64,000 bases of DNA from JAVBNN01 sp031551525 (GCA_031551525.1 JAVBNN010000004.1:1-64000), one strand, 5' to 3'. Shown: positions 8,819-18,427, counted from the first letter of the stretch. Numbers and translations are program-made. The notes: generated from the letters alone by a model not told the origin.

Positions 8819-9379
8819 CTAATTTGAGTTATTTACTACTCGAACCTTGCTATGTCTTATAACCTTGTCCTTTAGTTTATACCCCTCTTCCAGCACCATG
8901 TCGATCTGTCCGTCCGGCAGATCTGCGTTTTCGCAGCGCATGACCGCTTCGTGCAAATTGGGGTCGAATTGGACGCCCAGCGCCGTTACCTCTTCCACGC
9001 CCGCATCCCGCATGGCTTTTTCAAACTGGCGGAAGATCAGGTCTATACCTTTTTGCAGACTCTCTGCGTCCTGTCCGGCACCGCTGGCAATAGCCCGTTT
9101 GAAATTGTCCAGCACCGGCAGGAATTTACTCAGGAGTTCGACCGATACAAATATCGACAGTTGCTGCATGTCTTCCCTCGAACGGCGGCGAAAATTATCA
9201 TAATCAGCCTGTAAACGCAGCAATCTATTCTTAAGTTCGCTTATTTCTGCCTCTTGCAGGTTCGCTTCATTTCCAGTTGCTTCTGCGGCATTTTCTGCCA
9301 CGTCTCCCGGCGGAGCCTCTTGTACCGGTTCTTTTTCCCGTTCTGGCGCCTCCTGTTCCCAATGTTCGTTTTCGGTCAT
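8819..9379 (-). CDS. grpE: Nucleotide exchange factor GrpE
   Basis: A 186-aa GrpE, which releases ADP from DnaK. The first ~45 residues are acidic and probably disordered. A long coiled coil follows (LKNRLLRLQADYDNFRRRS near residue 50-68). The C-terminal beta domain contains the conserved HEAVMRCENADLPDG and VLEEGYKLKDKVIRHSKV. It starts 21 bp after the hrcA stop with GAAGGGTGA as ribosome site. Confidence 0.95.
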   Translation of the reverse strand: MTENEHWEQEAPEREKEPVQEAPPGDVAENAAEATGNEANLQEAEISELKNRLLRLQADYDNFRRRSREDMQQLSIFVSVELLSKFLPVLDNFKRAIASGAGQDAESLQKGIDLIFRQFEKAMRDAGVEEVTALGVQFDPNLHEAVMRCENADLPDGQIDMVLEEGYKLKDKVIRHSKVRVVNNSN

Positions 9380-9400
9380 AACGTCACCCTTCTCTTCAGT

Positions 9401-10435
9401 CTAGTTTCTATCCTGAGTTCCGGCCAGCACTGCCTGCAAATACTGTTGCAGGTAGTCCATGACCGAAATGACTTTGGCGTATTTCATGCGGGTCGGCCCG
9501 AGAACGGCGAAAGTGCCGACGATCTGGCCGTTCAGGCGATAAGTGGCCTGCACCATGCTACAGTTTTGTATGCCGCTGAACTTGTTCTCCGAGCCGATGG
9601 TTATCTGTACACCAGACTCTTCGCCCACCTTTATCATATCCTTAACCAGGCCCTCTTCTTCCAGCATGGACAGGAGTTCACGTACCCGGTCTACATCCTT
9701 GAACTCCGGCTGGCTAAACAGATGGGCTGTGCCGCCTAGAAACAGTTTGTCCGAACGGCCTTGCAACTGCACGTCGGCTATTATATCCAAAAGGTAGGAG
9801 GTCATAAAGTCGCCGGTGAATATTTCCCGGCACACTTCATCCAGCGTCTCTTTTTTTACCGCGCTGATCGGTTGACCGGACAGCTTGTTGTTTATCCGCT
9901 CACCCATGCGCTCCATGTCTTCTATATAAACTTCTTCAGGCAAATTTATTATGCAGTTTTCTGTGATACCGGTCTCAGTCACCAGTACCATGATGACCCG
10001 ACCCGCCTCTAGTGGCAGGAATTTTACGTATTTGAACTGGCAGGGCGCCTCCCGCTGCGTGCGTACGATGGAAATATTCCTGCTCATATTCGACAATATC
10101 TTGGCCGTAGTGCGGAACACTTCGTCCAGCCGGCCGGCTTTGGCCTGAAACCAGTTTTGGATGAGCTCCTCTTCATTTTCAGTAACCTTTTCCGGCGCGA
10201 GCAGCGAATCCACATACAACCGGTAACCCAGCGCAGACGGCACACGGCCGGCCGAAGTATGCGGCTGCTCCAGGTAGCCCATGACTTCAAGGTCGGACAT
10301 CTCGTTTCTGATAGTGGCCGGGCTAAGGCCCAGTTCATGCCGCCTGGATATCGCCCGCGAGCCGATCGGCTCAGCGGTAGAAATATAGTCCTCAATAATC
10401 AATTGTAGTATTTTCTTTTTCCTATCATTTAACAT
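9401..10435 (-). CDS. hrcA: Heat-inducible transcription repressor HrcA
   Basis: A 344-aa repressor that binds CIRCE. The N-terminal winged helix contains DRKKKILQLIIEDYI and the recognition segment LSPATIRNEMSDLE. The rest is a GAF-like dimer domain with LVTETGITEN and a C-terminal block including GPTRMKYAKVISVMDY. ATG 10435 is chosen with AGGGTGA upstream; an in-frame TTG two codons earlier is less likely. A perfect CIRCE site lies 22 bp upstream, so hrcA-grpE-dnaK-dnaJ is expected to be autoregulated. Confidence 0.96.
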   Translation of the reverse strand: MLNDRKKKILQLIIEDYISTAEPIGSRAISRRHELGLSPATIRNEMSDLEVMGYLEQPHTSAGRVPSALGYRLYVDSLLAPEKVTENEEELIQNWFQAKAGRLDEVFRTTAKILSNMSRNISIVRTQREAPCQFKYVKFLPLEAGRVIMVLVTETGITENCIINLPEEVYIEDMERMGERINNKLSGQPISAVKKETLDEVCREIFTGDFMTSYLLDIIADVQLQGRSDKLFLGGTAHLFSQPEFKDVDRVRELLSMLEEEGLVKDMIKVGEESGVQITIGSENKFSGIQNCSMVQATYRLNGQIVGTFAVLGPTRMKYAKVISVMDYLQQYLQAVLAGTQDRN

Positions 10436-10457
10436 GTGCAAATCACCCTGCTTTTCG

Positions 10458-10484
10458 TTAGCACTCTTGTTGCCAGAGTGCTAA
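10458..10484 (-). promoter_or_regulatory. CIRCE operator (HrcA binding site)
   Basis: The site is TTAGCACTC, 9 bases, GAGTGCTAA, a perfect match to the 9-9-9 CIRCE consensus. It begins 11 bp downstream of the -10 element of the hrcA promoter, so bound HrcA would block transcription start. Confidence 0.97.
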
Positions 10485-10494
10485 CCCTGCTAAA

Positions 10495-10523
10495 AAAATA
10501 CCATTAATATCGTAGGTTGTCAA
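10495..10523 (-). promoter_or_regulatory. Sigma-A promoter of the hrcA-grpE-dnaK-dnaJ operon
   Basis: On the minus strand: TTGACA, 17 bases, TATTTT. The -35 is perfect. CIRCE lies directly downstream, the usual arrangement for HrcA control. Confidence 0.85.
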
Positions 10524-10537
10524 TAGGTTGGACGAAA

Positions 10538-11653
10538 TTAAGGTAAAAAAGTCAAAAAAATTTTATTACCTATTTTCATGCCAGCCGGAGTCAACTTTAT
10601 TCGCCTGTCTGCCTCTATATATCCGGTTTGTTCATGCGCTTTCAATTGTCGCCCAAAAATTTCATATACATCTTTATTGAACAAAAGGTAGAACTTTTGC
10701 GGAGAAATCCCTTCGGTCATCCTGAGTCCCATAAATATGAATTCTGCCATGCGCTGCGCCTCACTCAGCAGTTCCTCATCGCTTTCCAGCGGATTTTGTA
10801 TGTAGTTTTTTATATCCTCATTATTGTTATGGCGCTTTTCACCGTCAAAGGAACAGGCCGCCGCGCCAAATCCCTTATAGGGAAGATATTGCCAATATTG
10901 GCTGTTGTGCAGGGAGCAAAAACCCGGCTGGGCAAAATTCGACACCTCATAGCGCGCGTAACCAGAGGGCGGCAAATATGCCATCAGCCAGTCATACATA
11001 GCGTTCTCCTCGGTCTCTTCCGGTAGGAACAACCGGCCGCTTTCCAGCATGTCCGCCAGTGGAGTCGCTTCCTCCACGATCAGCGAATAGGCCGATATAT
11101 GCTGTACACCCAGGCGGACTGCCTCCCCGATGCTTTCCCGGAGGTCAGCCAGGCTTTGCCCGGGCAGGCCGTACATCAGGTCAATGCTGATATTATCAAA
11201 ACCGGCCTCCTTGGCCATAACCAGCGCAGCGCGCGCCTCTTCTGCCGTATGTATACGGCCTATAGAGGCCAATAGCCGGTTGGAAAAACTTTGCACACCA
11301 AAACTCAAACGGTTGAACCCCATCTCCCGCACGGCCAAAAGTTTGTCCATATCTACCGTACCGGGGTTGGCCTCGATCGTCCGCTCCTGTTCTCCCTGCC
11401 AGTAGTTTTGTCGTTGCAGTGTGTCCACTATTTCCCGCAATTCTCCGGTCGAAAATAGGGTTGGCGTACCGCCGCCGAAATATATGCTTTTAGGAACAAA
11501 AAGACTGGATGCACAGGCGCTTATTTCGGCGCACAGCGCATCCACATAGTCACGAGACAGTTCCAGCAACCCGGCTTGGGAGGGGAAGTCGCAATAATAA
11601 CACTTTTTTCGGCAAAAGGGTATGTGTACATATATGCCGTGATAGTCAGCCAT
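10538..11653 (-). CDS. hemW: Heme chaperone HemW / radical SAM coproporphyrinogen III oxidase-like protein
   Basis: A 371-aa radical-SAM protein. The N-terminus YVHIPFCRKKCYYCDF carries the CxxxCxxC cluster motif. The downstream SAM-binding GGGTPTLF and a HemN-like C-terminal domain (EFIFMGLRMTEGIS) are present. HemW proteins are now regarded as heme-transfer chaperones rather than HemN oxidases. It starts one base before the lepA stop region (TGATATG), so it is coupled to lepA. The lepA-hemW-hrcA-grpE-dnaK-dnaJ order is standard in Firmicutes. Confidence 0.92.
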   Translation of the reverse strand: MADYHGIYVHIPFCRKKCYYCDFPSQAGLLELSRDYVDALCAEISACASSLFVPKSIYFGGGTPTLFSTGELREIVDTLQRQNYWQGEQERTIEANPGTVDMDKLLAVREMGFNRLSFGVQSFSNRLLASIGRIHTAEEARAALVMAKEAGFDNISIDLMYGLPGQSLADLRESIGEAVRLGVQHISAYSLIVEEATPLADMLESGRLFLPEETEENAMYDWLMAYLPPSGYARYEVSNFAQPGFCSLHNSQYWQYLPYKGFGAAACSFDGEKRHNNNEDIKNYIQNPLESDEELLSEAQRMAEFIFMGLRMTEGISPQKFYLLFNKDVYEIFGRQLKAHEQTGYIEADRRIKLTPAGMKIGNKIFLTFLP

Positions 11654-11654
11654 A

Positions 11655-13448
11655 TCAGTCCATTTTCAAAATAGCCATGAACGCTTCCTGCGGCAGTTCC
11701 ACGCTGCCCACCTGTTTCATGCGCTTTTTACCTTCTTTTTGCTTTTCCAGCAGTTTGCGTTTACGCGAAATATCGCCGCCGTAACACTTGGCCAGTACGT
11801 CTTTTCTCATGGCGCTGACCGTCTCGCGTGCGATGACCTTGTTGCCGATGGCCGCCTGAATGGGTATCTCAAACATGTGACGTGGTATCAGTTTTCGCAG
11901 TTTTTCCGCCAGTTGGCGCCCGCGAGTCTGTGCTTTGTCGCGGTGTACGATGGCCGAGAGGGCGTCGACCGGTTCCGTGTTGAGCAGTATATCCAATTTT
12001 ACCAGGCTGGAAGTGCGATAGCCGGACAATTCGTAGTCCAGCGAAGCATAGCCTTTAGTGGACGACTTGAGTTTATCAAAATAGTCGTAGATTATCTCGC
12101 TAAGCGGTATATTATAAGTAAGCATGACCCTTGTGGTATCTAAATAGGTCATGGTATCGTATTCACCACGCTTGTCCTGGGACAGCTCCATAACCGCCCC
12201 AACATAGTCTTTGGGCACTATGACGGTCGCTTTTACATAAGGCTCCTCTATGCGGTCAACAGTCGTGGCTTCCGGCAGTTTAGAGGGATTGTCCACCTCC
12301 TCCATCTCGCCATTAGTCTTATAGACATGATAAACGACGTTGGGCGCGGTGGTAAGGAGCGTTAAACCATATTCCCGCTCCAAACGTTCTTTTATGACGT
12401 CCATGTGCAGAAGACCGAGAAATCCACAGCGAAAACCAAAACCCAGCGCTACTGACGTCTCCGGTTCGAACAAAAGGGAGGCGTCGTTGAGCTGAAGTTT
12501 CTCGAGCGATTCGCGCAAATTTTCGTATTCCGACGTATCGACAGGATAGAGGCCGCAGAAAACCATCGGCGTGGCCTTGCGATAACCAGGTAGCATTTCG
12601 GTTGCCGGGTCGGCTTCGCCCGTTACCGTGTCGCCCACTTGCACGTCGCGCACGTTTTTGATGCTGGCGGCGAAAAACCCTACTTCACCGGCCGACAGTC
12701 TATCAACATTCAAGAGGAAGGGCCGGAAAACGCCCACTTCGGTAACTTCAAAACATTTGTCGGTTGCCATAAATTTCACGCGCATGCCTTTTTCTATCGC
12801 GCCTTCCATAATGCGCAGATAAAGGATGACGCCTTTATAAGGGTCAAAATGCGAGTCATAGACCAGCGCGCGCAGTTGACTGTCCGCCTTGCCCTCAGGG
12901 GGCGGCACTTTTTTAACCACTGCTTCCAGCACCTTATCTATACCAACGCCGGTCTTGGCACTGACCAGGATAGCTTCCGAAGCGTCTATGCCGATGACGT
13001 TTTCTATCTCTTCCTTTACCCGCTCCGGGTCAGCGCTCGGCAGGTCAATTTTGTTGATGACGGGTATTATCTCAAGGTCGTGTTCGAGAGCCAAATATAC
13101 GTTGGCCAGCGTCTGGGCCTCTATGCCCTGGGTAGCATCGATAACGAGAAGCGCTCCTTCGCAGGCCGCCAAAGAACGCGATACTTCGTAAGTAAAGTCG
13201 ACGTGGCCCGGCGTGTCAATGAGGTTCAAGACATAGTCCTCTCCGTCCGCTGCCTTATAATCTATACGCACCGACTGGGCCTTTATCGTAATACCGCGCT
13301 CACGTTCAAGTTCCATGTTATCGAGCACCTGCTGCTCCATGTCCCGGCTCGCAAGCGTACCGGTCATCTCGATAAGCCGATCGGCCAAAGTGGATTTGCC
13401 GTGGTCGATATGCGCGATGATGGAAAAATTTCTTATATGTGAATTCAC
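11655..13448 (-). CDS. lepA: Elongation factor 4 (LepA)
   Basis: A 597-aa translational GTPase. The G domain shows the P loop AHIDHGKSTLADRL (residues 9-22), the switch II DTPGHVDF and NKID at about residue 131. The LepA-specific C-terminal domain (RHMFEIPIQAAIGNKVIARE, then KCYGGDISRKRKLLEKQKEGK) is intact. LepA acts on ribosomes during initiation/back-translocation. The start is GTG 13448 preceded by AAGGAG at proper spacing. Confidence 0.97.
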   Translation of the reverse strand: MNSHIRNFSIIAHIDHGKSTLADRLIEMTGTLASRDMEQQVLDNMELERERGITIKAQSVRIDYKAADGEDYVLNLIDTPGHVDFTYEVSRSLAACEGALLVIDATQGIEAQTLANVYLALEHDLEIIPVINKIDLPSADPERVKEEIENVIGIDASEAILVSAKTGVGIDKVLEAVVKKVPPPEGKADSQLRALVYDSHFDPYKGVILYLRIMEGAIEKGMRVKFMATDKCFEVTEVGVFRPFLLNVDRLSAGEVGFFAASIKNVRDVQVGDTVTGEADPATEMLPGYRKATPMVFCGLYPVDTSEYENLRESLEKLQLNDASLLFEPETSVALGFGFRCGFLGLLHMDVIKERLEREYGLTLLTTAPNVVYHVYKTNGEMEEVDNPSKLPEATTVDRIEEPYVKATVIVPKDYVGAVMELSQDKRGEYDTMTYLDTTRVMLTYNIPLSEIIYDYFDKLKSSTKGYASLDYELSGYRTSSLVKLDILLNTEPVDALSAIVHRDKAQTRGRQLAEKLRKLIPRHMFEIPIQAAIGNKVIARETVSAMRKDVLAKCYGGDISRKRKLLEKQKEGKKRMKQVGSVELPQEAFMAILKMD

Positions 13449-13527
13449 TTATTTTCTCCTTGTATTTTTGATGACACTAAATTATACCATCTAGCTTGTG
13501 TGCTCTTCAAGAATTTTTCTTTTACTC

Positions 13528-13556
13528 TTGCATAATATAATAAATCGTGCTAATAT
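13528..13556 (+). promoter_or_regulatory. Promoter of rpsT
   Basis: TTGCAT, 17 bases, TAATAT. It lies in the divergent spacer between lepA and rpsT and gives a short leader of about 33 bases before the rpsT start codon. Confidence 0.7.
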
Positions 13557-13595
13557 GTCTTATGCAACGCTTATTATACAGAGGAGGTGAAGAAC

Positions 13596-13865
13596 TTGCC
13601 GAATATTAAATCTTCCATTCGCAGCGTTAAAACTGATGCCGAACGCCGTGCCCGCAATTTTCCCGTAAAAAGCGCCCTGAGAACTTCCGCGCGCAAAGTT
13701 ATGGAAAGCGCACAAACTGGCGATAAGGAAGCGGCTACTACCCTGTTGGGCAAAGCCTCCAGTTTGATTGATAAAGCAGCAGGCAAAGGCGTTATCCATA
13801 GAAATACTGCCGCCCGCAAAAAATCACGCCTGGCTAAACGCGTGAACAAAATGGCCGCCGAATAA
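13596..13865 (+). CDS. rpsT: 30S ribosomal protein S20, TTG start
   Basis: An 89-aa basic protein, PNIKSSIRSVKTDAERRARN after the initiator, typical of S20, which binds the 5' domain of 16S rRNA. The start is TTG 13596, placed by a strong AGGAGGTG ending 7 bases upstream; the GTG at 13587 is inside that site and cannot be used. It is monocistronic, with its own promoter at 13528 and a terminator at 13874. E. coli rpsT also starts with UUG, and that codon is part of its autoregulation. Confidence 0.93.
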   Translation: MPNIKSSIRSVKTDAERRARNFPVKSALRTSARKVMESAQTGDKEAATTLLGKASSLIDKAAGKGVIHRNTAARKKSRLAKRVNKMAAE

Positions 13866-13873
13866 TCAAAAAC

Positions 13874-13910
13874 AAAAACCTCTCTTTCGAAAAAGAGAGG
13901 TTTTTTATTT
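13874..13910. terminator. Bidirectional Rho-independent terminator after rpsT
   Basis: A perfect stem AAAACCTCTCTTT / AAAGAGAGGTTTT with loop CGAA, followed by T-rich sequence on the plus strand and preceded by an A-rich run that serves as the T-run on the minus strand. It lies between the convergent rpsT and 13916-14320 genes. Confidence 0.9.
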
Positions 13911-13915
13911 TTCTA

Positions 13916-14320
13916 TCAAACTTGCCCGTCTTCTTTCTTTGCAGTTTTCGGCGCCGTTTCAGTTGCGGCTTCATTACCCTCCGTCTTGTCGGACAGTTTC
14001 GCCACAGCGCTTTTATACATGCGCGCCACTTCATCTGCTACCGCGTTAAAATCGATAGACTGAATCAATGTTTTACCCGCCGCGTCTTCGCCGTGTTCTC
14101 TTATAAAACCTTTTTCACGGGCGTGGTCTTCCAATTCCTGCCTATACCCTTCCACTACTTTTTGCGCCTCGGTCGTGCTCTCGCCAAGCTTTGTCATGGC
14201 GTTTTCTTTCAAGGCACCAGCTTTTCCCTGGATGTCCTGCAATTTTTTACGGACTTCCGGGTTGTTGTCCAAAAATTTTTCCATTTCTTTCATAAAGTCA
14301 AAGTCTTTAATGTCACTCAT
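13916..14320 (-). CDS. Conserved hypothetical protein, hydrophilic and helical
   Basis: A 134-aa protein starting MSDIKDFDFMKEMEKFLDNN. It is rich in Lys and Glu, has no membrane segment or Cys, and is probably largely alpha-helical/coiled coil (residues about 10-75), with a low-complexity Thr/Ala/Lys tail. I do not recognise the family. ATG 14320 is set by GGAGG six bases upstream; another ATG at 14332 precedes that site. It has its own promoter (14421-14449) and shares the terminator with rpsT. Confidence 0.7.
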   Translation of the reverse strand: MSDIKDFDFMKEMEKFLDNNPEVRKKLQDIQGKAGALKENAMTKLGESTTEAQKVVEGYRQELEDHAREKGFIREHGEDAAGKTLIQSIDFNAVADEVARMYKSAVAKLSDKTEGNEAATETAPKTAKKEDGQV

Positions 14321-14420
14321 TTTTGCCTCCATAAGTTTATTTTTGCAGCATAGTTGCGTAAAATCCTTAAAAATGCGCCATCCTTGTTACAGGTCGTCTC
14401 GCTACCATATATGCATAAAT

Positions 14421-14449
14421 ATTATAGCAGAAAAATCCTTCATCGGCAA
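14421..14449 (-). promoter_or_regulatory. Promoter of the 134-aa hypothetical gene
   Basis: Minus strand: TTGCCG, 17 bases, TATAAT, with a TG one base before the -10 (extended -10). The -35 overlaps the holA stop region. The inferred leader is about 90 bases. Confidence 0.7.
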
Positions 14450-15459
14450 AAATCAGCTACCACTTCTTCGAGATGCGCCATCCCGCGCCCACCCAGATGT
14501 ATTTCCCGGCTTATGTCAGACAGCCCTTTCAGGGCTTTTTTTAGTTTTTCTTCCGGTATCCGCCTGGCCTGCCGGGCGATATTGCCGGCTATAAAGGCTG
14601 GTATAGAGAGTTTGGCCGCTATCTCATCTTGGCCGCCGCCCTTGGCAAGTATATCTCTGGCCTGCCACAGTTGTCTGACCTGGCGCGCTATGAGGCCGAC
14701 CAGTTGCAGCACATACACACCTCTGGCCGCAGCTTCTCGCATTATCGACAGTGCCTTGGCCGCGTCGCCGACCGTCATGGCGTCCGTCAGCGCAAAACCG
14801 CTTAACTCGGTCAGGCTGGAAAACATGCTGTTCACATCGTCCACCGTCCAGAGCTTTCTTTCTCCAGCGTACAAAGATATTTTTTCTACTTCCTGATCCA
14901 AAAGATAAAGCGAAATATTCTCCGCCAAAGATGCATATCCGGCCGCCAGTTCCAGTGCCGCCGCATCCCAGCGGCAGCCCCGTTCCCGCGCCGCCTGGGC
15001 CAGCCAGTTTTTTACCAGCCAAGGCTTTATTTTTTCACACTCCACCACCTGCCCAAGGCTGGAAAAAGCCTTGAAGAGCTTTGTCCGCTTGTCCGGCTTG
15101 GCACACTGGAAAATCACCCGGCAGTGCTCTGCCGTTTTTTCCAGCGCTTTTACATAGGCCTCTTTGTCTTTCGGCGTATCACCCTGTTTACCAGCCGACA
15201 GGAGTTTGCTGTTTTTTATTATTATGAGCGACTTTGGGCAAAAAAACGGCAGCTCGGTGACCATTTCCAGCAAAGCACCCGCCGTAGGATCGGCGTCGAG
15301 AACGCTCACCGAACCATCCTCCGCCGCGGCACCGCACCAGAGGAGCTTGGCCGCGGCAAGCACTTTGTCTATATGGTAATCTTCCTCACCAGTCAATAAA
15401 AGCAGCGGCGGGAGAGTCTTATCTTTAGCAAGCTGCTGTAAAAATTTTTCCGCTTCCAT
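14440..15459 (-). CDS. holA: DNA polymerase III subunit delta (HolA)
   Basis: A 339-aa clamp-loader delta subunit. The N-terminus PPLLLLTGEEDYHIDKVL is the P-loop-like motif of the family, without a functional Walker A Lys. The C-terminal collar domain includes the segment ending MAHLEEVVADFCR. It loads the beta clamp as part of the clamp loader. ATG 15459 has AAGGAG upstream; the frame is open to 15513 but that part overlaps comEC. The order comEA-comEC-holA-(rpsT) is common in Firmicutes. Confidence 0.9.
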   Translation of the reverse strand: MEAEKFLQQLAKDKTLPPLLLLTGEEDYHIDKVLAAAKLLWCGAAAEDGSVSVLDADPTAGALLEMVTELPFFCPKSLIIIKNSKLLSAGKQGDTPKDKEAYVKALEKTAEHCRVIFQCAKPDKRTKLFKAFSSLGQVVECEKIKPWLVKNWLAQAARERGCRWDAAALELAAGYASLAENISLYLLDQEVEKISLYAGERKLWTVDDVNSMFSSLTELSGFALTDAMTVGDAAKALSIMREAAARGVYVLQLVGLIARQVRQLWQARDILAKGGGQDEIAAKLSIPAFIAGNIARQARRIPEEKLKKALKGLSDISREIHLGGRGMAHLEEVVADFCR

Positions 15460-15473
15460 CGCGTCTATCTCCT

Positions 15474-17837
15474 TTACCTGAAAGCCGCCGGAGTTTGCCG
15501 GTAGCCGTACCAAACTAGTTTTTCCTCGGCCGTTTTTATCATTATAGCGCCCTCGAGGTCAGTGCGCAGTACTTTGCTGCCCTGTTTGGCAAGCGTTTCC
15601 AGTGTAACAGACGAGGGATGCCGGTAACTGTTGTCCGTCCCGACCGATATCACCGCGATATCCGGGTCTGTCCTCGCAATAAACAGCGGATCGCTGGAAG
15701 TAGCCGCGCCGTGATGAGAAACTTTCAGCACATTTACTTTATCGAGCAGCGGCAAAGCCGCCAGTTCTCCGGCTTTGTCGGCGTCGCCCATAAAGAGAAA
15801 TGTTTTATCGTTAAAAGTTATTTTTATGACCGAAGAATCATCCCGAGTTTTTTTAACAGGCGTCTCTCCTACGCCCGGTACTTTAAGCACTTCTATCTTA
15901 ACACCGCCCAACTCCGCGTTCAAGCCCTCGTACATTGTCACGGCATTGCTGTCTTTGGCCTGCAAAAGCAAACGGTCTGTGTCGTCAGAAGATTGCCCTC
16001 CCGGCAGCCAGATGGTTTCGACCGGGACCTGCCGCGCCACGGCGGCCGCGCCTCCGGCGTGGTCGCTGTGGCCGTGTGACAAAACCATCAGATTTACTTT
16101 TTTTACGCCATAATAACGCAAGTACGGCGCCACCACCCGTTCACCGGCATCAAAGTCGCCGGTATAGCTACGCACGCCCGCATCAATAAGTATGGTCCGC
16201 CCGTCAGGAACGAACAACAAGCAGGCATCGCCCTGCCCCACGTCGATAAAATGCGCACTGAATTCCTTCGGAGCGGCGCTAGTGGCTAAAGCAAAAATAC
16301 CCATACACAATACTCCTGTTGCTGCGATATACCGCCCTTGTGCGCTTATTTTTAACGGCAAAAAATCAAAGACCAAAAAAACTATGATGTAGTAGCACAC
16401 CCACCACCATTCTGGCAGTACAGGCAACGGCAATACTGCGCTAGGCCAAGCAGCCAGCCAGCTGTTCAGACGTAAAGCCAGTCCCAGCAGCAGGCTGACA
16501 GCCATAAAAACCGACCCGCCAAGCAGTGGCAGAAACATATTTATCGCCACACCCGCGAGAGCTAGCAAAAGACAGGCTTCTGCAAGGGGCAGAATGATGA
16601 TATTGGCTAAAAAAGCAACTAATGATACTTGGTAAAAATAATGGGCCAAAAAAGGCAGCACTGCTATCTGCACAGCCAAAGTCAAAGCCAGGGCAGCGGC
16701 CAGAAAATCCGGCAAACGCGCCAGGCGTTCTTTTATTGGCTGGTAGAGAAACACTATGCCGGCGGTGGCCGCAAAGGAAAGTTGGAAACTTATTTCCAGC
16801 AGCCAGCGCGGTTGAAAAATGAGCATAACCAACAGCACTATGCCAAGTATGCTGGCAGTATGGGCCCGCCGTCCAGCGGCCAAACCGGCCAGCACCGCTA
16901 TACCCATGGCCGTCGATCGCACGACCGGAATGGCAAAACCACTCAGGGCACTGTAAACCAACACTCCGGCCATAGACAAGAGGGCGGCCTTACGCCCGTC
17001 CAACCTTAGCCGCCTGGCCAGCCAAAATATCGCTCCAGCTACCATGGCGACATGCGTACCGGATACCGAAAGTATATGCACTATGCCAGTCGTGGAAAAA
17101 TCCCGCACCACCTCTGGCGACAGTTCGTCATAGCCGCCAAACAACATGCCCATTATTACTGCCTGATCCTCTTTGGGCATGCGTTTTTGCATGTCCGTCT
17201 TGACGGAGGACAGGAATTTTTCCGTTTTATCCCGCCAGCTCTCTTCTATTTCACCGGACAGCGCCACCATGTTAAATTTCGCCGTCAAACGCCCGTAAAT
17301 ATCCTTCCGGTGTTCGCGGGCGGCAAAGTCATAACCGCCGGGATTGGCAAAACTGCGCAGGGGTTTTAGCTCACCGGGCAAACTAACTATTGCCCCGGAA
17401 GTCAGACGCTCGCCTTCCGGCACAGCGCTCAGCGTTATGCGCAGGCGTCCACTGACAACGGTCGTTTTACCGTCCACGGTGAAATACCTGGTTTCCAACA
17501 GGCAGGAGGCATAACCGGCATTGCGCTACCGCCAGCTGCCCGGGGCCACCTTGCCGGTGACCACACCATTTTTACCTACTTGATAATAGATGCTGTCCGC
17601 CGCCATTTTGTTGCCCTGCCCTCCTGCCAATAACCCGGCGGCAAACAAAAAAAGGGGCAATGCGCCATACCAAAGCACACGCTCATGTTTTGTCCAGTAG
17701 CAGGCAATAAGCGGCGAGGCCATAGCGGCAACGAAGAGCGGCCAAGCCCAACGCTCAGGCGCAAAATCCCGTAACGCCAGAAAAACTCCGCCAGTAAATA
17801 AACACATAGCATAAAAGAAAGCCTGCCGCAATGTCAT
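15474..17837 (-). pseudogene. comEC: comEC, DNA-uptake channel, interrupted by one in-frame TAG
   Basis: Two open segments, 17526-17837 (103 codons) and 15474-17498 (674 codons), lie in the same frame and together give a normal-length ComEC (787 sense codons). They are separated by TAG at 17526-17528 and nine sense codons. The N-terminal part has membrane helices and the start of the DUF4131 domain (NGVVTGKVAPGSWR, then stop, then RNAGYASCLLETRYFTVDG). The competence domain follows with ILSVSGTHVAMVAG, and the C-terminal metallo-beta-lactamase domain with FIDVGQGDACLL and LSHGHSDHAGG. ATG 17837 overlaps the comEA stop by 4 bp. The second segment has only a TTG at 17498 and no ribosome site, so reinitiation is unlikely. 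It could be a nonsense mutation, a sequencing error, or suppressed amber. Confidence 0.85.
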
Positions 17838-18427
17838 AAACTAAGGCTCTCCTTTATCTCGTCGAACTTGGCGTCGCCTATGCCGTTCACCTTTTTAATA
17901 TCTTCTTTGCTTTTAAAAAGTCCGTTTTTATCGCGGTAATCCACGATCCTTTTAGCCAGCGCCGGCCCCACGCCGGGCAGTTCCTCAAAAGCTACGGCAT
18001 CCGCGCTGTTTATATCCACCATACTGTTATCCGGTGTTTTCACCCGTGGCGGCGCCGCCTGCCGCAGCTTCGGCGTCCGCACGACCGGTACTCTCTTTTC
18101 TTTCACCTGTATATGCAAGCCATCATAGCAACGGCGGGCAATATTCACCTTGTCACTGTCCGCCTCCGGCAAAAAACCTCCGGCCAATGCGACCACGTCT
18201 TCCACCCGTTTGTCGGGCGCTACTTTATAGATGCCGGGCTTGGCCACCGCACCGCTGATGCTGACCGCCACTTTTTGCCTCTCCAGCGCGTCCACCACCG
18301 AAGCTGGCGTACTGGCCACCGCCTCACCAGCCGGACGACGGCTTTCACTCCAATAAACGCTGGCGGCCACAAACAACGCGACTAGCAGCATTATGCCTAT
18401 TATTTTGCGTTTTTCCGTTGTTTCCAT
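17834..18427 (-). CDS. comEA: Competence protein ComEA (helix-hairpin-helix DNA receptor)
   Basis: A 197-aa protein. It has one N-terminal membrane anchor (KIIGIMLLVALFVAASVYW), a SLBB domain around residues 55-105 (VAVSISGAVAKPGIYKV and following), a linker, and a C-terminal double helix-hairpin-helix (DINSADAVAFEELPGVG, residues about 137-195) that binds double-stranded DNA during transformation. ATG 18427 has GGGGAG upstream. It overlaps comEC by ATGA. It is intact although comEC is interrupted. Confidence 0.92.
   Translation of the reverse strand: METTEKRKIIGIMLLVALFVAASVYWSESRRPAGEAVASTPASVVDALERQKVAVSISGAVAKPGIYKVAPDKRVEDVVALAGGFLPEADSDKVNIARRCYDGLHIQVKEKRVPVVRTPKLRQAAPPRVKTPDNSMVDINSADAVAFEELPGVGPALAKRIVDYRDKNGLFKSKEDIKKVNGIGDAKFDEIKESLSL

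Noticed and set aside
17526..17837. 103-aa protein as an independent small membrane gene
   Set aside because: It is in frame with the rest of comEC, coupled to comEA by ATGA, and carries the ComEC N-terminal domain; better read as the 5' part of interrupted comEC.
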